Origin: Turritopsis dohrnii
Taxonomy: Eukaryota; Cnidaria; Hydrozoa; Anthoathecata; Oceaniidae
DNA length: 64,000 bases
Direction of reading: 5' to 3'
Assembly (NCBI GenBank): GCA_027922465.2
Contig: BQMF02000381.1
Coordinates: 186,001 to 250,000 of the forward strand
The position numbers were made by a program, and so were the translations under genes. Of this stretch, positions 52,905 through 64,000 are shown piece by piece. Within the stretch, counting starts at the first letter, position 1, and every line of letters begins with the position of its first letter. The notes under the pieces are model-generated. The model had not been told where the DNA came from. It saw nothing but the letters and a program-made list of their open reading frames with translations, and searched no databases.

Positions 52905-53943
52905 ATGGCTTCTGGTTGGTCAAAATTGAAACAGAAATTACATGACCGTGATCTTGATGATGAGTTCGAAAAATTTTTAAATGAGGTGAGTGGATTAGCA
53001 TATCTTTCAGTATTGTGATTTCGCTTTTGAATATCTTTCTTCCATTTTAGTCTCTTTCTGATGAATCTGCAACTTCACCTAGAAGATCGTTGACTCCACA
53101 AAGTTCTAAGTCGAAATTATTAACACAACAAAAAAACTTGGAAAAACCTTGGTGGGCCACAAGTGAAGAGGAGGATTCCTCACTAGCAAAGCCTAAACAT
53201 GTTTGTAGATTTTGTTTTGATGTTTTCATTTATAACTAAGGATTTGTGAATATCACATTCTTTGTTACTAGCTTCCTAATGAAGAATTGAAAACATCGCT
53301 GCCATCCACAAAGGACAGTATAGATTGTGTGTAGAGATTTCTTTCTACCTTCCTCTGCATGCTTTCTTGTGATCACTCATTTCACTGTTGATCTCCTTGC
53401 AGACACAAGTCGTCCAGGTACTGCATTGGATACAATTTTAAGTGAGCCAGAATACAGGTATATTTCTCAGGTTCTTGCCGATAGGTCAGAATCATTCTGT
53501 GGATAAAATGGAATATTTCTTTGTAACAGCAGTCAAGAGGAAAAGAAGAAGAGTACTGAGTCCTCTCAAGGGAAAATACAGAAAGATGACTTATCTGAAT
53601 TATCTGGTAATTATTATGTTTAGAAGAACAGTTGATATTCTTTTTCATTTCGATAATCTTTACAATGCTAGCAGTGGAAAACAATTTTTCTATTTATTTT
53701 AATAATTTGTTGACAGTTTGCTTTACCATTACTAATTGTTGAGAATAATGTTGGATTCTTAGGTGATGGACTTGCTTCAAATTACGAGCAGCAGTTACCT
53801 GTTATTCCAATTGAATCATCGACAGATAATGCAATAGGTTTTGAGACATTGGAAGAAATTCAAGATAAGGAAGCATTTTTCTCTGATATTGAGAAAAATG
53901 GTGATGTCGACTACCGAGAGTTAAATCAACACTATGATGATCA
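52905..53943 (+). CDS. CEP162: CEP162 exons 1-6 (acidic N terminus)
   Basis: Exon 1 reads MASGWSKLKQKLHDRDLDDE followed by FEKFLNE. Exon 2 carries the KPWWATSEEEDSS block, exon 4 SRPGTALDTILSEPEY, and exon 6 SDIEKNGDVDYRELNQ. Exon 5 has a tandem acceptor (AACAGCAG), so its start is 53530 or 53533 (one residue difference). The exon 3 donor lies in GTGTGTGTAG; phase selects 53326. Upstream, no TATA-like element is evident between ALG9 and this ATG. Confidence 0.8.
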
Positions 53944-56900
53944 GTAAGTTTTCATAGTGAAGCAGAAAATCACGCCCTCACTTCACGCCCTCACTTCCAT
54001 CGGATTGTACAATGAAATATTCCATTCGTTTTAACTTCCTAACAATATTGGAACAGCCGTCATTTTACGTCAAAATTCTATAACTTATAATAAGGAAAAT
54101 GTTAACCAAAGAGCTTCTCTTTCAAAATGTTCCATTGTTTAATGTTATTCAGTGACCGGAGGACCTGAAATTTTTTGCCCTTCATTTTTTTTTCTTCTTT
54201 TGTTATTTTCTACATTACTGTATTTCTCAAATCAATCGCTACTTCATCATCATTACTATAAGTAACTGGTGTTTTATCGATTCATGGAAATAAAAATATT
54301 ATCTCAAAAAATGCTCTCACAAATTAAAATGCACATAATGAAATTCTGTTTTTCTTCTTAGGGGCTGTTCATATGGAGGTGAGCTGGCCCGGTTAGCCGG
54401 GCTAGCTCACTTAGCAGAGATCTCACTGTCATTAAGAAATCTTTATTAAAATAAATTGTGTTCATATGAAAAGCGGGCTGGCTCACTTAAGTGAGATCTC
54501 ATTTCATTTGACCGGGATCTCACCTAAGTGAGATGAAATTTGTTCATATGAACAGACGAGCCCGGCTTAGTGGGATAGATTTTAGAAAAGTGCGCACGCG
54601 TCGAAATTCGAATTATTGTTTACGTGATGTAAACAACATTCTCCAGCCCGGTTAAGTGGGATGAGAAAAGCCATATGAACGCGGGGTGAATTTCATCTCA
54701 TTCAAGTGAGCCAGCCCGGTTAACCGGGCCAGCTCACCTCCATATGAACAGCCCCTTAAAGTAATTTCTAATGCGACAAATCTTATGATAACATACGTTT
54801 GCTTGTGACTGTACTTCAGGTTTCTTTAAAAAGTCACCGTATTTATCATCCCTTGTTTTCTACACCGCATATCATCCACGCTTGTTCTTTCTGATCTTGA
54901 AGTGCTCTTTGATCAGGGTGTTTTATTAATGTAAACACTAAAGTACAACAGCAGCTAACCAATTGGCATAACAGTTTGCTAGGAGACCTTTGTCGCACAA
55001 TCTTTTGTCAGTCACAAATATATACCTATTAGTAGTTGCAATGTTATTTTTTGGATCTTCTTTTTAGAAGCAGGCAAAATTTTGTTATATTTGTCTAGAT
55101 TAAGCGAGTAAAATTTTACACAATCTTTTGTGACTAACGACCAATACCACGTGTCAACTATTTATAATAGTTTATTTTATTTATGGTTTTCTCATCATTT
55201 TTATCCTTTTTTATACTTCTAGAAATAATGGCAGTGCAAACGTTGGTATTGTTGGCCTGACTCCATACAGACCTCCTTATTATGATGGTAGTTCAATTTT
55301 TATTTTCGATCAATTCTGAAAAATTTATCTTTAAGTTTTTGTTTGTTTTTTTTGGTAACAAACTTTGAAAAGATTCCTGATTCCGAAAGGATATTTACGA
55401 ATAAAGGTTGAGCTTTAAAGTTTTTTCTCTTTTAAGTATTTCATAATAATTCTTTGTAGTTTTGAGGTATATGTTTCATTAATTTAATTTATACAATACA
55501 TAATTATGATGTAATAAGATGGTAACTAACCCAATTAGCATTATATCTTTTGCAAGTGAGTAAGGATATTGAATTAAATCAACACCTTCCTATTATGTCT
55601 TGTATAGTTTTATATGAGAAGTGAAAAATTTTGGTCGAAACTAATTAATACAATACATAATTATGATGTAATAAGAATCCTTCATTACTTGTATAGTAAT
55701 GACAGGAGGAGAAACACCTTCAAAACATGGTATTTAACACTAGAACGATTGTAATTATGAATTATAAAATTGGCGAATGTCCGTTTTGACAATAAAAACT
55801 GTGTTTAAAAGCCAACAATGAAGATCAAAATATTTTATTATATCAAAACTGATCAAAATGGCAGCGACGCTAGTGTTAAGGAAAAAGAAAATGTGCTCCA
55901 GGCTCCAGCTAACTAATTTGTTGGAGAATAATGCAAATGAAACTCATAATTGAAAATGTTAAATGAGAACAACCTTTCATTTTAATGCATTAGAGAAAAT
56001 TTCTTTCGCTTCGTAATTGAACGTTTTTAACATTAGCTTTCATTGCAATGCGAAACGACAAGAATGAGGTGGTCAATTTCTTCAGGCTAGCTATTACAAC
56101 CATCTCTTTTTTTTTTCTCGTTCATAATCAGCCGGCCAGTAACATGTTTATTTATGCAGAAGAAATGCTTGAGTACCAGTTGTTTTTATACGTTCTTTTT
56201 TTACTCTTCATCATTTGCTGTGTTCAGAAGATGAAGATCACGACGACGACGACAATGATGATCATCACGATGACGACGACAATGATGATCATCACGATGA
56301 CGACGACAATGATGATGATCACGATGACGACGACAATGATGATGATCACGAAGACGACGACAATGATGATGATCACGATGATAATTACAAGGAAACAAAA
56401 CACGAGACCATCAAAACTTCCGGTAGCCGTTCTGATGGCCAGCAACAAGATGATGCATCAGTTAATCTTCTCTCAAAAGGTCAGACACATTTTTATCTCA
56501 TCATGCAGTCTATTGCTTGTTACCTTAATGTTTTTGTGGGAATATGTTTGTTTAGTGGCATTGATGGAGTCCTTAGAAACAACAGGTGGTTTTAGTTTTC
56601 CACAAAAACTAAAAAAGTCGAATAAAGGTAAGGATTACGTCATCACCAGAACTTTGCTTCGGAATGTTTATGAAGTTTCATTTTCTGATTTCGAAGATGA
56701 ACAGGATTCAACTGTACTTCAATCTGGCGTGATGACCGCAGAAATATTGCCGACAGTGACTTCTCAACAAGCAAAACATATGATGCTGTTTACTGGTAAG
56801 TAAATCACCATCTAATCGTTCTTAACTTTTAAACCTATTCACATAAGGTGACGCATGTTGACAATAGTTTTTTTATATGAATTCTTATATGAAACCACTG

Positions 56901-59900
56901 AAATGTGAGTCCTCTTTATAAAGTTGAAAATAATAATAATTTCTAGACTGTATTTTGACTTTTTAACTAGAGGTGACTGGTAGTATGTTGATAGTAGACA
57001 AAGATGAAAGTCATCAGTCCAATATTGATCTGTTTCATTTACAACCTGTCGTCTCAAATTTTATCGAAGAGCCAAGAGTGATAGACTCCTGCTCATTCGT
57101 TAACCAAGGTAAATTAAAATTTTGATTAAATCCCCGAACGCATGAAAATCTGATGTCTGCTTTTTTGTTGTTTTAAGAAAGTTCGAACCAGTTGGCAGCT
57201 GGTGGTGAAGCTGATGCAGATGCAGGGAGAGGTTTTGGATTGCAACCCATTTCTACAATTGTTCTCAATGAGGAACGAAATATCTCACCGCCGACAGAAA
57301 GCTTGAAAAGTATAAAATCAATAGCAGAAGAAAGAAAAAAAAAAGTTGGTGGAAAGTCAAAAGCCATTCCACCATCTTCAACAATAAGTATGCATTATTT
57401 TATTTTATTTTATTTTATTTTTTTTTTATTTTAATTTTTTTTTTTTTTGCATCAGAGAAAAAGAAGTTCATAAATTTACTTCTCAGTTCATTCTTTAGAA
57501 ACCAAAAAAACACCTTCCCACACCATGATTAAGAAGAGTCCAACACATACAATGAAGAAGCGTCCATCAGTTTCGTGTAAAAGTAACATGAAAGTCGCAT
57601 CAAAAGTAAGCAAAATTACATCATGTTTTTAAATTCTCTTTCGTAAGATGTTACTTAACAAGCGATATCAACGCTCATCGTCAGTCTTTTTCATCTGGAG
57701 TTGTAAACCCTTCCAGCATCCAAACGAACCAGTTACTGATTTGCTGAAAATACTGCAAAGTAGATACAACGAGCAACCGATCTCTCTTATGCTTTTCGCA
57801 TACTCCTATTTTTCGTTTGGCTTTTCTTTCTTCAACATCATCACTCGATTTCGACTCACTCCTTGCACGTAACAACTGACATTCGTTAATTACTTGTAGT
57901 TTTGCCTCGATTGCCAACTCTTCATACGCGGAGTTTTTCAGGATTGGAATGTCTTGCTCGATTATCGACTGAGCTGCGATAAGACTCGCGGAGCGCCATT
58001 TTTTACTGGAGAGTTTTCGTTCAAACATTTTTAAGTCGTGTAATTCAGTATCTGACGGTGACGTCACACTGGCTGCTCGCCTTTGTTTCACATTTTTCTT
58101 CGTCCATCCGCCGTCGTTGTCGTTAGTTCCATAATGTTTCTGTCGTAACAACTTGTGTTGATCGTCGATCAATGTGAGTGATTGTGGTTTTACAGGAAGA
58201 GGTAATTTGCCACCGAATATTGAACTATCAGAACGGCATACCAAGTAATTCTTGCTGCTTGCCGAGTATTCCGCCGGTTCAACATCACTTTCTATCATGG
58301 ATTCTGTTCTAGTGATAAGGAAGGGATTACAAAATCTGTTTTTTGGTAATTCATCTATAGACACTTGTCGTCTGTTACTGCTGTTTGTCGCTGTTGGTCT
58401 GCTTTCACGGAGGAGAAATGTATTTGTTTCCATTTTCATGTCGCAAATGTTTTCTAACATGAACTTCACTTTCTTTTAAAGCTGTACTCTTCAAACAAGT
58501 CAAAATAACATATATCGTGTGCAAGGAATTAAAAATTAATTTATTTTGGACCGAATGGTTCGAAATGAGAAAAAAGTTGTTTTCTTTTTCTATAGATGTT
58601 GGTTCTAAAATAGTATTTTAAGTTCGTTAGCCAATATTTCTATAGCAGAGGTTGTAATAAAATAATATTGCTTTCAATTAGATTGTAAAAACATACAATC
58701 AAAATGTTGTTCTTCAGAAGGTTTAACTGCTCCCTCCTTCATTATACGTTAGTTATCGTACATGGTATTCTTCCTGTTCGTTTTATCATCGATGCAAACA
58801 AAAAAATTCCTTGACTTGAATGTCGTCATTTACATCCTAGTTGAAAGATACGACAGACTCAGTTATCCAGACACAGAACCTAATATCTTCTGTTGAATCG
58901 TTTGCGAGTTATTTGAAGACAGTCTCGTCTCCAGGTCGTCATACCACTGACAGCAGTCAAGCAGCCACGAGTAACCTGGGTATGGTATGGTTTGTTTTCC
59001 CACTATTCATTAACATGTTCAATGATCACGTTTTGTGATTGTCTTGGCTTAACCATCTTTCTGGTTTATCAAAACTACTGTTGTATACTTTAGAGTGGAG
59101 GATATCGAACTTGCAAAGAGAAAAAATGTTGCAAACTCAACTGCAAGAACTGAGAGTTAAATATGAAGAGGAAAGGGAAAATAATCAACGACTTGTTAAC
59201 CTGTTAGAAACACAGAACCAAAATTTTGAAAAAGAAAAAGTCACTTTGTCTTTTCAATATGAGAAGCAAATCAAAAGTTTGGAAGAACAAGTTTTCGTTT
59301 TAAAGAACAAGTTGGAAGTTGTGAAAGATACGGAATCAGCAGATGTTAAGGAGAACACTGTATAAACCTTTCTCAACATTCAAACAACGCATCATTGTCC
59401 AGTTATTCAACTGTTATTCTGTTGTTTTTCTTATTTTATTTCTTAATATTTAGTACTTTTCACCTGCAGCACGTAATTTCCCCTTATAAGAACCATTTTG
59501 ATTTTTCAGACGAAAGAGGTGGAGCTGTTGCACCGACAGCTTGAGCAACAAGAATCTCTGTTGAACGGCTACCAAGTCGAAAACGAAAAGTTATATTCTA
59601 ACATCAAAAAAACTCAAAGTGAAAACAAGAAACTTGAATCAAAAATGTTTTCCGAGAATCAGTTGTTATGTATGTATAATTATATTATCATTGTGATGTA
59701 GAAGCTGGGTTGATGTCGATTTGAAACAACTTCACTTTTTAAGTAACCCAAATATCCAACCTGAAAGAAGAATTGGAAGTTCGACCAAATATTGATTCCT
59801 CCAAGAATTCAGCTGCACTCGGCGCTAATCGGATTGTACAGTTAGAGAATCAAGTCAAATATTATCAACATCGGGAAATAGAACATAAAGAGGTTGTAAT

Positions 59901-62042
59901 AACTTTGGAGAATGAAGTGGCATCTTTGAAACGAAAGTTTTCGACGCTTCCAAAACATTCAGCATCGCCTGCCAATGGTAAATCTTTAATCATCTATTTG
60001 TTATTGGTTCATGCTATTTATTTGTTGGTGACATTGTAACCATTTGCAGATTTGATGAAACAGATGGAAATACTAAAGTCTACTCATCAAGCAGAAGTAG
60101 AAAGACTTCACAAAAGATTGAAGTGGTATGCTGACAACCAGGATCTTGTCGACAAACATCTCTCCGAAATTCGAGCGAAACGAGAAGAAGTAAAAGAGCT
60201 GAGGGAACTTGTTGATAGATTCGAAAACGAAAATCAAAAATTAAGGAAAGAATCGAAAGATCGTAAAGGGGAAAAAACTAATGATTTTAAAAGAATACAA
60301 GATCTACAAAGACAGGTATTTTATTGTTTTTTGGTAAGAGTAGAGTTTAAAATAGAATTTGCTTCTAATAGAACTTCCGCGGTTCGTGCTATTGCGATTG
60401 CTTTATGAGCATATATGTTTTCTTTAGTACACTAGAATAATTTTCTTTATATGTCGACAGGTGAAAGAGATGGAAGACATCATTCGAAAACGTCATCCCA
60501 ACTCACTTCCTGCTATTCTTTATGCTGCAGCCTCCACCTCAGTTCCACCAAACAACAAAACATCGGATGCCATGGAAGGAAGCAGCAACAGGTTGACTCA
60601 TGTGTTTCTTGAAAATCGAATGAAATCACTTGAAAAAGAACTAGAGGAAAAAGATGAAGATCACTCAAAAAAGATCCGCGCGATTGAGCAAAAGTCGAGT
60701 GGCATGTGTCTGCATTATGAAGCTCACATCAAACAACTTGAAGAAAAAATCTCAACCTTGATGTCTCATTTAAAATCAGAAAAAACTTTGCAGGAAGTGG
60801 AGTCGCAACTGGCGAAAACTAAAAAGGATTACGAACAACTTTCTGAACAGTTTCGAAAGGATCTGATGGAAAAGGACTGTGAGATAAATAAGTTGAAAAG
60901 AGAGAAAAACGCCAGAAAGAGTCGTATGAATGCGCCTGTTCTACAGAGAGATATTAGTAAACTGAGAGAAAAATTACGTGAAAAAGAGAAAGAAATCAGC
61001 CAACTTAATAAAACTGTGTTGTTGCTTCAGACAGGAGATGTTATACCAACTAAAATGAATGACAAATGTGTGAATGACGTCATAGTATCAGAAAAACGTT
61101 ACGTAGATCGTGCTGCTTCTCCTATCTCTACATTCTATCAACCGTTAGTGAAATCAAAAATCCTGGAAAACGATAATGCAAGATTGCAGTCTAAACTCGA
61201 TGTAATTTCTTACTAGCACAATTATCTGTGAAAATATTTTTAATCAACAGCAACTAAAAAGTCGGTTAAGTAAAATCTGCACAGAACGAAACTAAATGCA
61301 TGATATTTTTTTATTGTTATAGGAACTTTTTCTTGAGTTGGAAGAAAGACGTTTGAAATTTGAAGCATTTGAAGCGAAGAAATTACAGGAGGTTCGAACA
61401 TTGAAAGAAGCACATGATAAAACATTAAAAACACTTGAAGAAAACCATCAAGCGCAGTTGCAAAAACTCCGGACGGAATTTCTTAATGAACATTCGAATT
61501 CAAAAGTTGCAGAGTTATCTGCGAAGGTCAAAGGTCACGAATTAATGATACAACATTTGAAAACATGTCTACAAGAATTCAAATTGGAGAGAGCAAAATA
61601 TAGGACCGACGAGGTAAGTCCACCTTGTCGATAGGTTATCTCCATAATTTTTATTTGATCTTTTATTGAGCTTTCATTTGGACTTTAGTTAACGGAGAAG
61701 TCGCTTCGAGAGGAAATTGAAAAATTAAAAACAGATCTACATGAAGAACGAACTTTTCATACTCCCGAAATGCATCATTATAAGAGTCTGGAAACGAAAG
61801 CTAGAACTTTAGAAGCTAGGTACTTTTCTCGAGAACAAGATATGCAAACTATGCTGGAGAAAAACAAACATTGTTCAACGATTGATGTTCGCCATATTGA
61901 AGACAAGTGGAGGGATATTTTACGGAATAAAGATTTGCAAATTCAAAAATTTCGTGAAGAGTTAGATGACATTCTAGAAACGTTACAACTACTTCGAACA
62001 CGAGGTCTGTTTTTTTCGAAAGCTTTAGTTAGTTCTTCTTAA
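52905..62042 (+). CDS. CEP162: CEP162 (QN1-type) centriolar/transition-zone coiled-coil protein, 21 exons
   Basis: CEP162 sits at centriole distal ends, binds microtubules and promotes transition-zone assembly for the cilium. Exons: 52905-52985, 53051-53200, 53272-53326, 53403-53457, 53530-53606, 53763-53943, 55223-55287, 55697-55729, 56228-56479, 56556-56795, 56971-57108, 57178-57387, 57499-57605, 58841-58984, 59096-59359, 59510-59669, 59744-59977, 60050-60315, 60461-61201, 61323-61613, 61689-62042. All junctions keep phase and total 1365 residues, near the roughly 1400 of vertebrate CEP162. Residues 1-470 are acidic and low-complexity with KPWW at 59-62. From about 600 on it is coiled coil, with LEQQESLLNGYQVENEKLY and RKRHPNSLPAIL (about 913), the segments I most associate with this family. 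The 33-bp exon 8 is symmetrical and could be optional. A second ATG lies at 52902. Confidence 0.85.
54361..54755. mobile_element. 395-bp PIF/Harbinger MITE with TTA target duplication
   Basis: The left TIR begins GGGGCTGTTCATATGGAGGT and the right end is its inverse, with two mismatches in the outer 52 bp. TTA flanks both sides (54358-54360 and 54756-54758). A GGGG start and a 3-bp TWA duplication fit PIF/Harbinger. Each TIR contains its own palindrome built on CCCGGTTAACCGGG. Sub-terminal AAGTGAGATCTCA words recur inside. It lies in CEP162 intron 6. Confidence 0.9.
55223..57605 (+). CDS. CEP162: CEP162 exons 7-13 (low-complexity middle part)
   Basis: Exon 7 reads GIVGLTPYRPPYYD. Exon 8 (33 bp, 55697-55729) is a microexon. 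Exon 9 carries five 9-residue Asp/His repeats followed by SRSDGQQQDDASVNLLSKG. Exon 10 starts VALMESLETTGGFSFPQKLK. Exon 12 is Glu/Lys-rich (SIKSIAEERKKKV), and exon 13 is basic (MKKRPSVSCKSN). In exon 10 a possible internal donor (56628) exists, but the frame stays open to the GGTAAGT at 56796, so I keep it as one exon. Confidence 0.75.
56228..56395 (+). repeat. Coding 27-bp minisatellite, Asp/His-rich, in CEP162 exon 9
   Basis: Five units of about 27 bp (GATGACGACGACAATGATGA plus TCATCAC or TGATCAC) encode nine residues each, of the type D-D-D-D-N-D-D-H-H. Units 1-2 end in HH, units 3-5 in DH; unit 5 starts with Glu. The repeat is in phase with the CEP162 frame. The other frames of the same DNA are also open, giving spurious ORFs. 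Confidence 0.85.
57398..57450. repeat. (TTTTA)n / poly-T tract
   Basis: Tandem ATTTT units followed by long T runs in CEP162 intron 12. Confidence 0.85.
57681..58460 (-). CDS. Unrecognised antisense ORF (259 codons) inside a CEP162 intron
   Basis: An intronless minus-strand ORF fills about 63 % of the 1235-bp intron between CEP162 exons 13 and 14. The first ATG is at 58460 (an in-frame GTG lies at 58469). The protein is hydrophilic, rich in Ser/Lys/Arg/Glu. Stretches include RRQVSIDELPKNRFCNP, KKWRSASLIAAQSIIEQDIP, NSAYEELAIEAKLQVINE and KSSDDVEERKAKRKIG. I see no membrane segment, no transposase, RT or nuclease motif, and no family I recognise. It could be a nested gene, an exon of a minus-strand gene, or a retrocopy. 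A 259-codon ORF is long for chance in AT-rich DNA. No AATAAA follows closely. Confidence 0.5.
   Translation of the reverse strand: MLENICDMKMETNTFLLRESRPTATNSSNRRQVSIDELPKNRFCNPFLITRTESMIESDVEPAEYSASSKNYLVCRSDSSIFGGKLPLPVKPQSLTLIDDQHKLLRQKHYGTNDNDGGWTKKNVKQRRAASVTSPSDTELHDLKMFERKLSSKKWRSASLIAAQSIIEQDIPILKNSAYEELAIEAKLQVINECQLLRARSESKSSDDVEERKAKRKIGVCEKHKRDRLLVVSTLQYFQQISNWFVWMLEGFTTPDEKD
58841..62042 (+). CDS. CEP162: CEP162 exons 14-21 (C-terminal coiled coils)
   Basis: About 820 residues are almost all heptad-rich: MLQTQLQELRVKYEEEREN, LEQQESLLNGYQVENEKLY, MKQMEILKSTHQAEVERLHK, WYADNQDLVDKHLSEIRAK, VKEMEDIIRKRHPNSLPAIL, IHK- and LEEK-rich stretches, and finally VRHIEDKWRDILRNKDLQIQ and FREELDDILETLQLLRTRG. 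In the family this half targets the centriole. Exon 19 (60461-61201) is by far the largest at 741 bp. The last 10 codons after RTRG might be read-through past a weak GTCTGT donor, so the exact C terminus is unsure. Confidence 0.85.
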
Positions 62043-62275
62043 CCTATTGTTTATTTATTCCATGAAATATTAGTATTCTGAAGCTAAATTGTTTATCTAT
62101 TTCCAACCCTTCTCAATCATTATATCTGGAGTCAATAACAAACATTTCGTTTCGTTCAATGATATTTGTAAGAGAACATCTGTCACCATGTATCATCATA
62201 CATATCATAACAACAGATTTCGAATTTCACAGAAAACCATCTGTTGAACACGATTGCAGTCCGTAAAGAAAGACG

Positions 62276-62281
62276 AATAAA
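62276..62281 (+). promoter_or_regulatory. Candidate CEP162 polyadenylation signal AATAAA
   Basis: The first AATAAA after the CEP162 stop (234 bp downstream). This fits a short 3' UTR, but it is not proof of use. Confidence 0.35.
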
Positions 62282-62477
62282 GATCGTTTACACGTTTTTT
62301 TTTTGTAAGCAACTAAGGTTTGACGTTAGTAGTAATGGACCTGTTAAAAAAAGTTTAAAAGTACGCAATTTTGCAGACAATTCAAAATTAGCTGGGAAAT
62401 CTCACATAGATTTCAGGACTTACTCAACGTCCCAAGCAAATAATAACCTTGGTTTTATGGCCTGCTGTTAAAAACAT

Positions 62478-63310
62478 TTACGCTGATACTCTGGGATTAT
62501 CTTCAATTTTTTTCTGTGGGTACATGGCAAGCAAATTTAGCCGATCTATGACTTGTAATCGTACTATGTTCCAGACCCTAAGTAAATTGTCAGAAAATCC
62601 AAGATCTCATTGACAGAACATCTAACGGGAAATGTTCAGCACACCAGCTGTCCAGCTCTGAGCGAGTTGTATTGCCTAACTGTCCCAGTAAGCTGTGAAG
62701 CAATGATGAGGGTTTGCCTGAAAGTATCCATGACTATAACCAAAGAGAGAAGCGTGCGTGTCTTCTTGCTTATGTGTACTAATTCTTGATTTTTGGTTCC
62801 CCCATCGTGGTCAGATACTTCAGCATTACTATGTTGTCCACCTGCATATGTACTAACCCTTTGTAACCCATTGTAAACATTCTTAATGCTAGATGTACAG
62901 CCATGAGTTCTAAAATGTTTATGTGTAACTCCCTTTCTGCCTGGATCGAGGTCCCCTTGTCTACTCTTCGTGGCAAAATGCCATCTACCCTCCTTCGAGG
63001 CACCAGATCACTACTTGTGAGAAAGCACTGCTGACGATTTCCCGCTGTAGATAGTTCTTGTTTGGCTTTCTCCAACTCTGCTTTTTGACCATTACAAAAG
63101 CCGTAATTTCTGACACCTTTTATAGCTTGGTGCTGGAGGTAGCGATATTGTAGGGGATTCGGGAGGATTACTCTGACCGAAGACAACATATTGTCAGCTT
63201 TCGAACTGTGGACATGGATTGGGTAAGGAGCACATGGACCTCAGATTTGAAACTTTTTTTCCAGAAGGGACGCTGTCATGTTTACTGTGTTGATAACCAC
63301 TCCCAGGAAG
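62478..63310 (-). pseudogene. DIRS-like reverse transcriptase end and RNase H fragment
   Basis: On the minus strand: SPTFLGVVINTVNMTASL (about 63315-63260), the RT thumb block 'F-L-G-x-x-I-N'. Then comes 62779-63189 with VILPNPLQYRYLQHQAIK and, in RNase H, LHINILELMAVHLALRMF ('N-x-L-E-L-x-A-V') and HMQVDNIVMLKYLTTMG (catalytic Asp in 'V-D-N'). Further pieces down to 62500 are out of frame. The motifs match the RT-RNase H of DIRS/Ngaro-type elements, but it is a different family from the ALG9 intron 13 copy (here L-E-L is intact). Confidence 0.65.
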
Positions 63311-63414
63311 GTCGGAGATTGTGAGTGTTTAAATCTTGAGAGTGATTGTCAAACTTAAAAAAAAACCCTTTTTTTATTTATTAACCCCAATACTTTATAT
63401 TGTTATATTTTATA

Positions 63415-63707
63415 CTAGTAACCCGGGTAAAAATTTTTACCGAGTTTAATTCGAAAAGTATGTGTCAAATTCGCCTTTCCCGTGTGTGAACCCCGTGACG
63501 AAAATTTCAATATGGGAAACAGAAAATCATCGTGATCATAAAAAAACTGACGTCACGGCACGTGCTACTGTATAATAATCGTAAAAAAACGTATGGCCTA
63601 ACGAAGAATATGACCACGATTAGGAAAATTTTGACCGTAAAATTCAACAAAATTTATCACTCTCCAAAATAAAAGTGATATGCACAACACAAATTAGTAT
63701 AATAAGA
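63415..63707 (-). repeat. ACCCGGGTTACTAGTA repeat family, copy 4 (inverted, shorter)
   Basis: It starts TACTAGTAACCCGGGTAAAA and ends TAATAAGAT, the reverse of copy 3. The central GATATCTCTGCAACGGT part is missing, so it is an internally deleted copy that still has both ends (ACTCTCCAAAATAAAAGTGA near the right). Confidence 0.8.
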
Positions 63708-64000
63708 TGTTATGGGACGAAGAGCCATTGTAATATATGGATATGCCTGAAGTAAGCCATTATTATTAATACACATTTATTAGGCATCTGAGAGTATAAA
63801 AGTGATTGTAGAAATTCCTCATGAAAGATTTATTTAAATAAAGAATCATAAGCATTCAATAATCCTTCGTGTAAATTTCTTTGGTAGTCTTTTGGGAATT
63901 TTCATGATTATTAAAAATTTTAACGTTTTTCTACTCACGTGAAAAGTAAGAAGCAGAAAGCACGGCTAGTTACAGAAGGGTGGATCGTGTTAGCAGTCGT
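63708..64000. other. Window end, no recognised feature
   Basis: AT-rich DNA without a gene signal. Confidence 0.5.

Noticed and set aside
56201..56448. His/Arg-rich and Ile/Val-rich minus-strand ORFs
   Set aside because: Both are antisense readings of the CEP162 Asp/His minisatellite.
56048..56803. 251-codon plus-strand ORF as a single exon
   Set aside because: Its first half (Met/Thr repeat) is the wrong frame of the minisatellite; only the second half is the CEP162 frame, entered by a splice at 56556.
62219..62300. Extra last exon of CEP162 after a GTCTGT donor at 62005
   Set aside because: Weak donor and no conserved C-terminal sequence in the candidate exon; the open frame to 62042 is simpler.

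Overview
This is invertebrate genomic DNA: AT-rich, with GT-AG introns and a dense load of decayed transposons. The transposon types (DIRS, Penelope-like, BEL/Pao, CR1/L2-like LINE, Helentron, hAT, pogo, many MITEs, and an FEN/PIN-like family with a C-terminal CDTTS motif) suggest a cnidarian, perhaps a hydrozoan. That is inference; no taxonomic marker is present.

Two host genes lie head-to-tail on the plus strand. ALG9 (ER alpha-1,2-mannosyltransferase, family GT22) runs from 10608 to a stop at 51956. I could follow 17 exons in phase, 558 codons plus stop; the first exon with the start codon was not found. CEP162 (centriole/transition-zone coiled-coil protein) runs from an ATG at 52905 to a stop at 62042. 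Its 21 exons join in phase to 1365 residues. The two genes are unrelated in pathway (N-glycan assembly; cilium assembly), and about 950 bp separates them.

Region by region. 1-10.6 kb: LINE and FEN/PIN-like remnants, a paired array of NotI octamers (3.3-4.0 kb), a foldback element with GGGAGTACT arrays, and several MITEs. ALG9 intron 1 (18.6 kb): an RPA-like OB-fold remnant, a hAT element with TIRs and a 6-bp duplication, two tRNA-derived SINE heads, a Helentron remnant (Rep/Pif1/endonuclease) and a broken BEL/Pao element. ALG9 intron 4: Penelope-like and LINE reverse transcriptase remnants and a Harbinger-like MITE. ALG9 intron 13 (7 kb): a DIRS-type tyrosine-recombinase retrotransposon, into whose gag-like ORF a 1772-bp pogo-like transposon has inserted. 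That transposon carries an intact HIRAN-like ORF. After the recombinase, the DIRS element has 12 small hairpin motifs with covarying stems between two inverted-repeat arms. CEP162 contains a textbook Harbinger MITE, an Asp/His-rich coding minisatellite and a long antisense ORF in one intron. The last 1.5 kb holds a second DIRS-like fragment and a fourth copy of a local repeat family.

The strongest candidates for something undescribed are the HIRAN-like cargo gene of the pogo-like element, the covarying hairpin array of the DIRS element, the 20.5-bp-periodic NotI arrays, and the antisense ORF inside CEP162. All assignments come from reading translations by eye; no database search was run.
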